In this document: in pieces, positions 22,552-22,667 of the stretch
Position numbering within the stretch: position 1 is the stretch's first letter
Layout: each line of letters opens with the position of its first letter
Translations under genes and position numbers: made by a program
Notes under the pieces: generated by a model
What the model saw: only the letters and a program-made list of their open reading frames with translations
Told to the model about the DNA's origin: nothing
The model's database searches: none
Origin: Gemmatimonadota bacterium
GTDB lineage: Bacteria > Gemmatimonadota > Gemmatimonadetes > Gemmatimonadales > GWC2-71-9
Assembly: GCA_017889745.1 (NCBI GenBank)
Contig: JAGGAG010000018.1
Coordinates: forward strand, 1-22,667
Length of the DNA: 22,667 bases
Direction: 5' to 3'

Positions 22552-22667
22552 TCAGCCTTCGGCCTTAACGGCTGGCCGGCCCGCCGCGACCTTGCCGTCG
22601 GCACGAAGCTTCAGGTACGCGTAGATGTTCTGGATCTTGTCCATTTCGAGGCCCAGTGCGCACCACC
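22552..22667 (-). CDS. Cytochrome c-like protein, C-terminal fragment (runs off window)
   Basis: Only the last 37 codons are visible. They read W-C-A-L-G-L-E-M-D-K-I, then Y-A-Y-L-K-L-R-A-D-G-K-V-A-A-G-R-P and a short tail, clearly paralogous to the end of the lipoprotein cytochrome c at 21169-21744. The haem motif would lie beyond the right edge, so the assignment rests on this similarity. It is the first visible gene of the minus-strand envelope operon, 8 nt upstream of the pentapeptide-repeat gene. Confidence 0.75.
   Translation of the reverse strand, partial: WCALGLEMDKIQNIYAYLKLRADGKVAAGRPAVKAEG

Overview
The window is a dense, high-GC bacterial chromosomal segment with strongly G/C-biased third codon positions and frequent GTG, TTG and possibly CTG starts. 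The gene content suggests Gemmatimonadota or a neighbouring high-GC soil phylum: a Ser/Thr kinase with a two-helix membrane domain, a fused E1 alpha/beta dehydrogenase, a lipoprotein amidohydrolase, a DUF4015-type glycoside hydrolase, a prolyl oligopeptidase and exported cytochromes c. This taxonomic call is inference; there is no rRNA or other marker gene here. I found no tRNA, CRISPR array, insertion sequence or phage gene.

Layout. (1) 1-725, minus: two minor pseudopilin genes with a 4-nt overlap, the second running off the window. (2) 880-2765, plus: a small unknown protein and an amidohydrolase lipoprotein. (3) 2877-5006, plus: one-piece 2-oxoacid dehydrogenase E1, convergent with (4) a membrane Ser/Thr kinase (5028-6968, minus). 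(5) 7384-9861, plus: Lon protease, ending at a strong hairpin terminator. (6) 9961-12266, minus: a TrmB-like regulator whose stop overlaps the start of a diguanylate cyclase with an Hpt domain and two receiver domains that have both lost the phospho-acceptor Asp. (7) 12328-15378, minus: a probable helical-toroid protein with a clear promoter, a small periplasmic cytochrome c with its own terminator, and a secreted DUF4015 protein. (8) 15552-19461, plus: a SelW-like protein with an in-frame TGA, 6-phosphofructokinase, prolyl oligopeptidase and a DoxX-like membrane protein, closely packed and probably one operon. (9) 19465-22667, minus: an envelope gene set of cytochrome c (partial), exported pentapeptide-repeat protein, lipoprotein cytochrome c, YVTN beta-propeller lipoprotein and an exported JAMM-like protein.

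The most notable item is 15552-15779. A conventional gene call breaks it at TGA 15582-15584, but the TGA lies exactly at the second position of a CxxC/CxxU redox motif. The reading frame continues as a complete SelW/Rdx-like protein, and a hairpin with a GGTCT apical loop starts a few bases after the TGA, as expected for a bacterial SECIS element. This is therefore a probable selenoprotein. The Sec machinery (selA, selB, selC, selD) is not in the window.

Other points worth checking are the diguanylate cyclase with two pseudo-receivers paired with a TrmB regulator, and a long perfect inverted repeat covering the ribosome-binding site and likely CTG start of the exported JAMM-like gene. The cytochrome/pentapeptide/propeller group may belong to an electron-transfer or PQQ-type dehydrogenase locus extending beyond the right edge.
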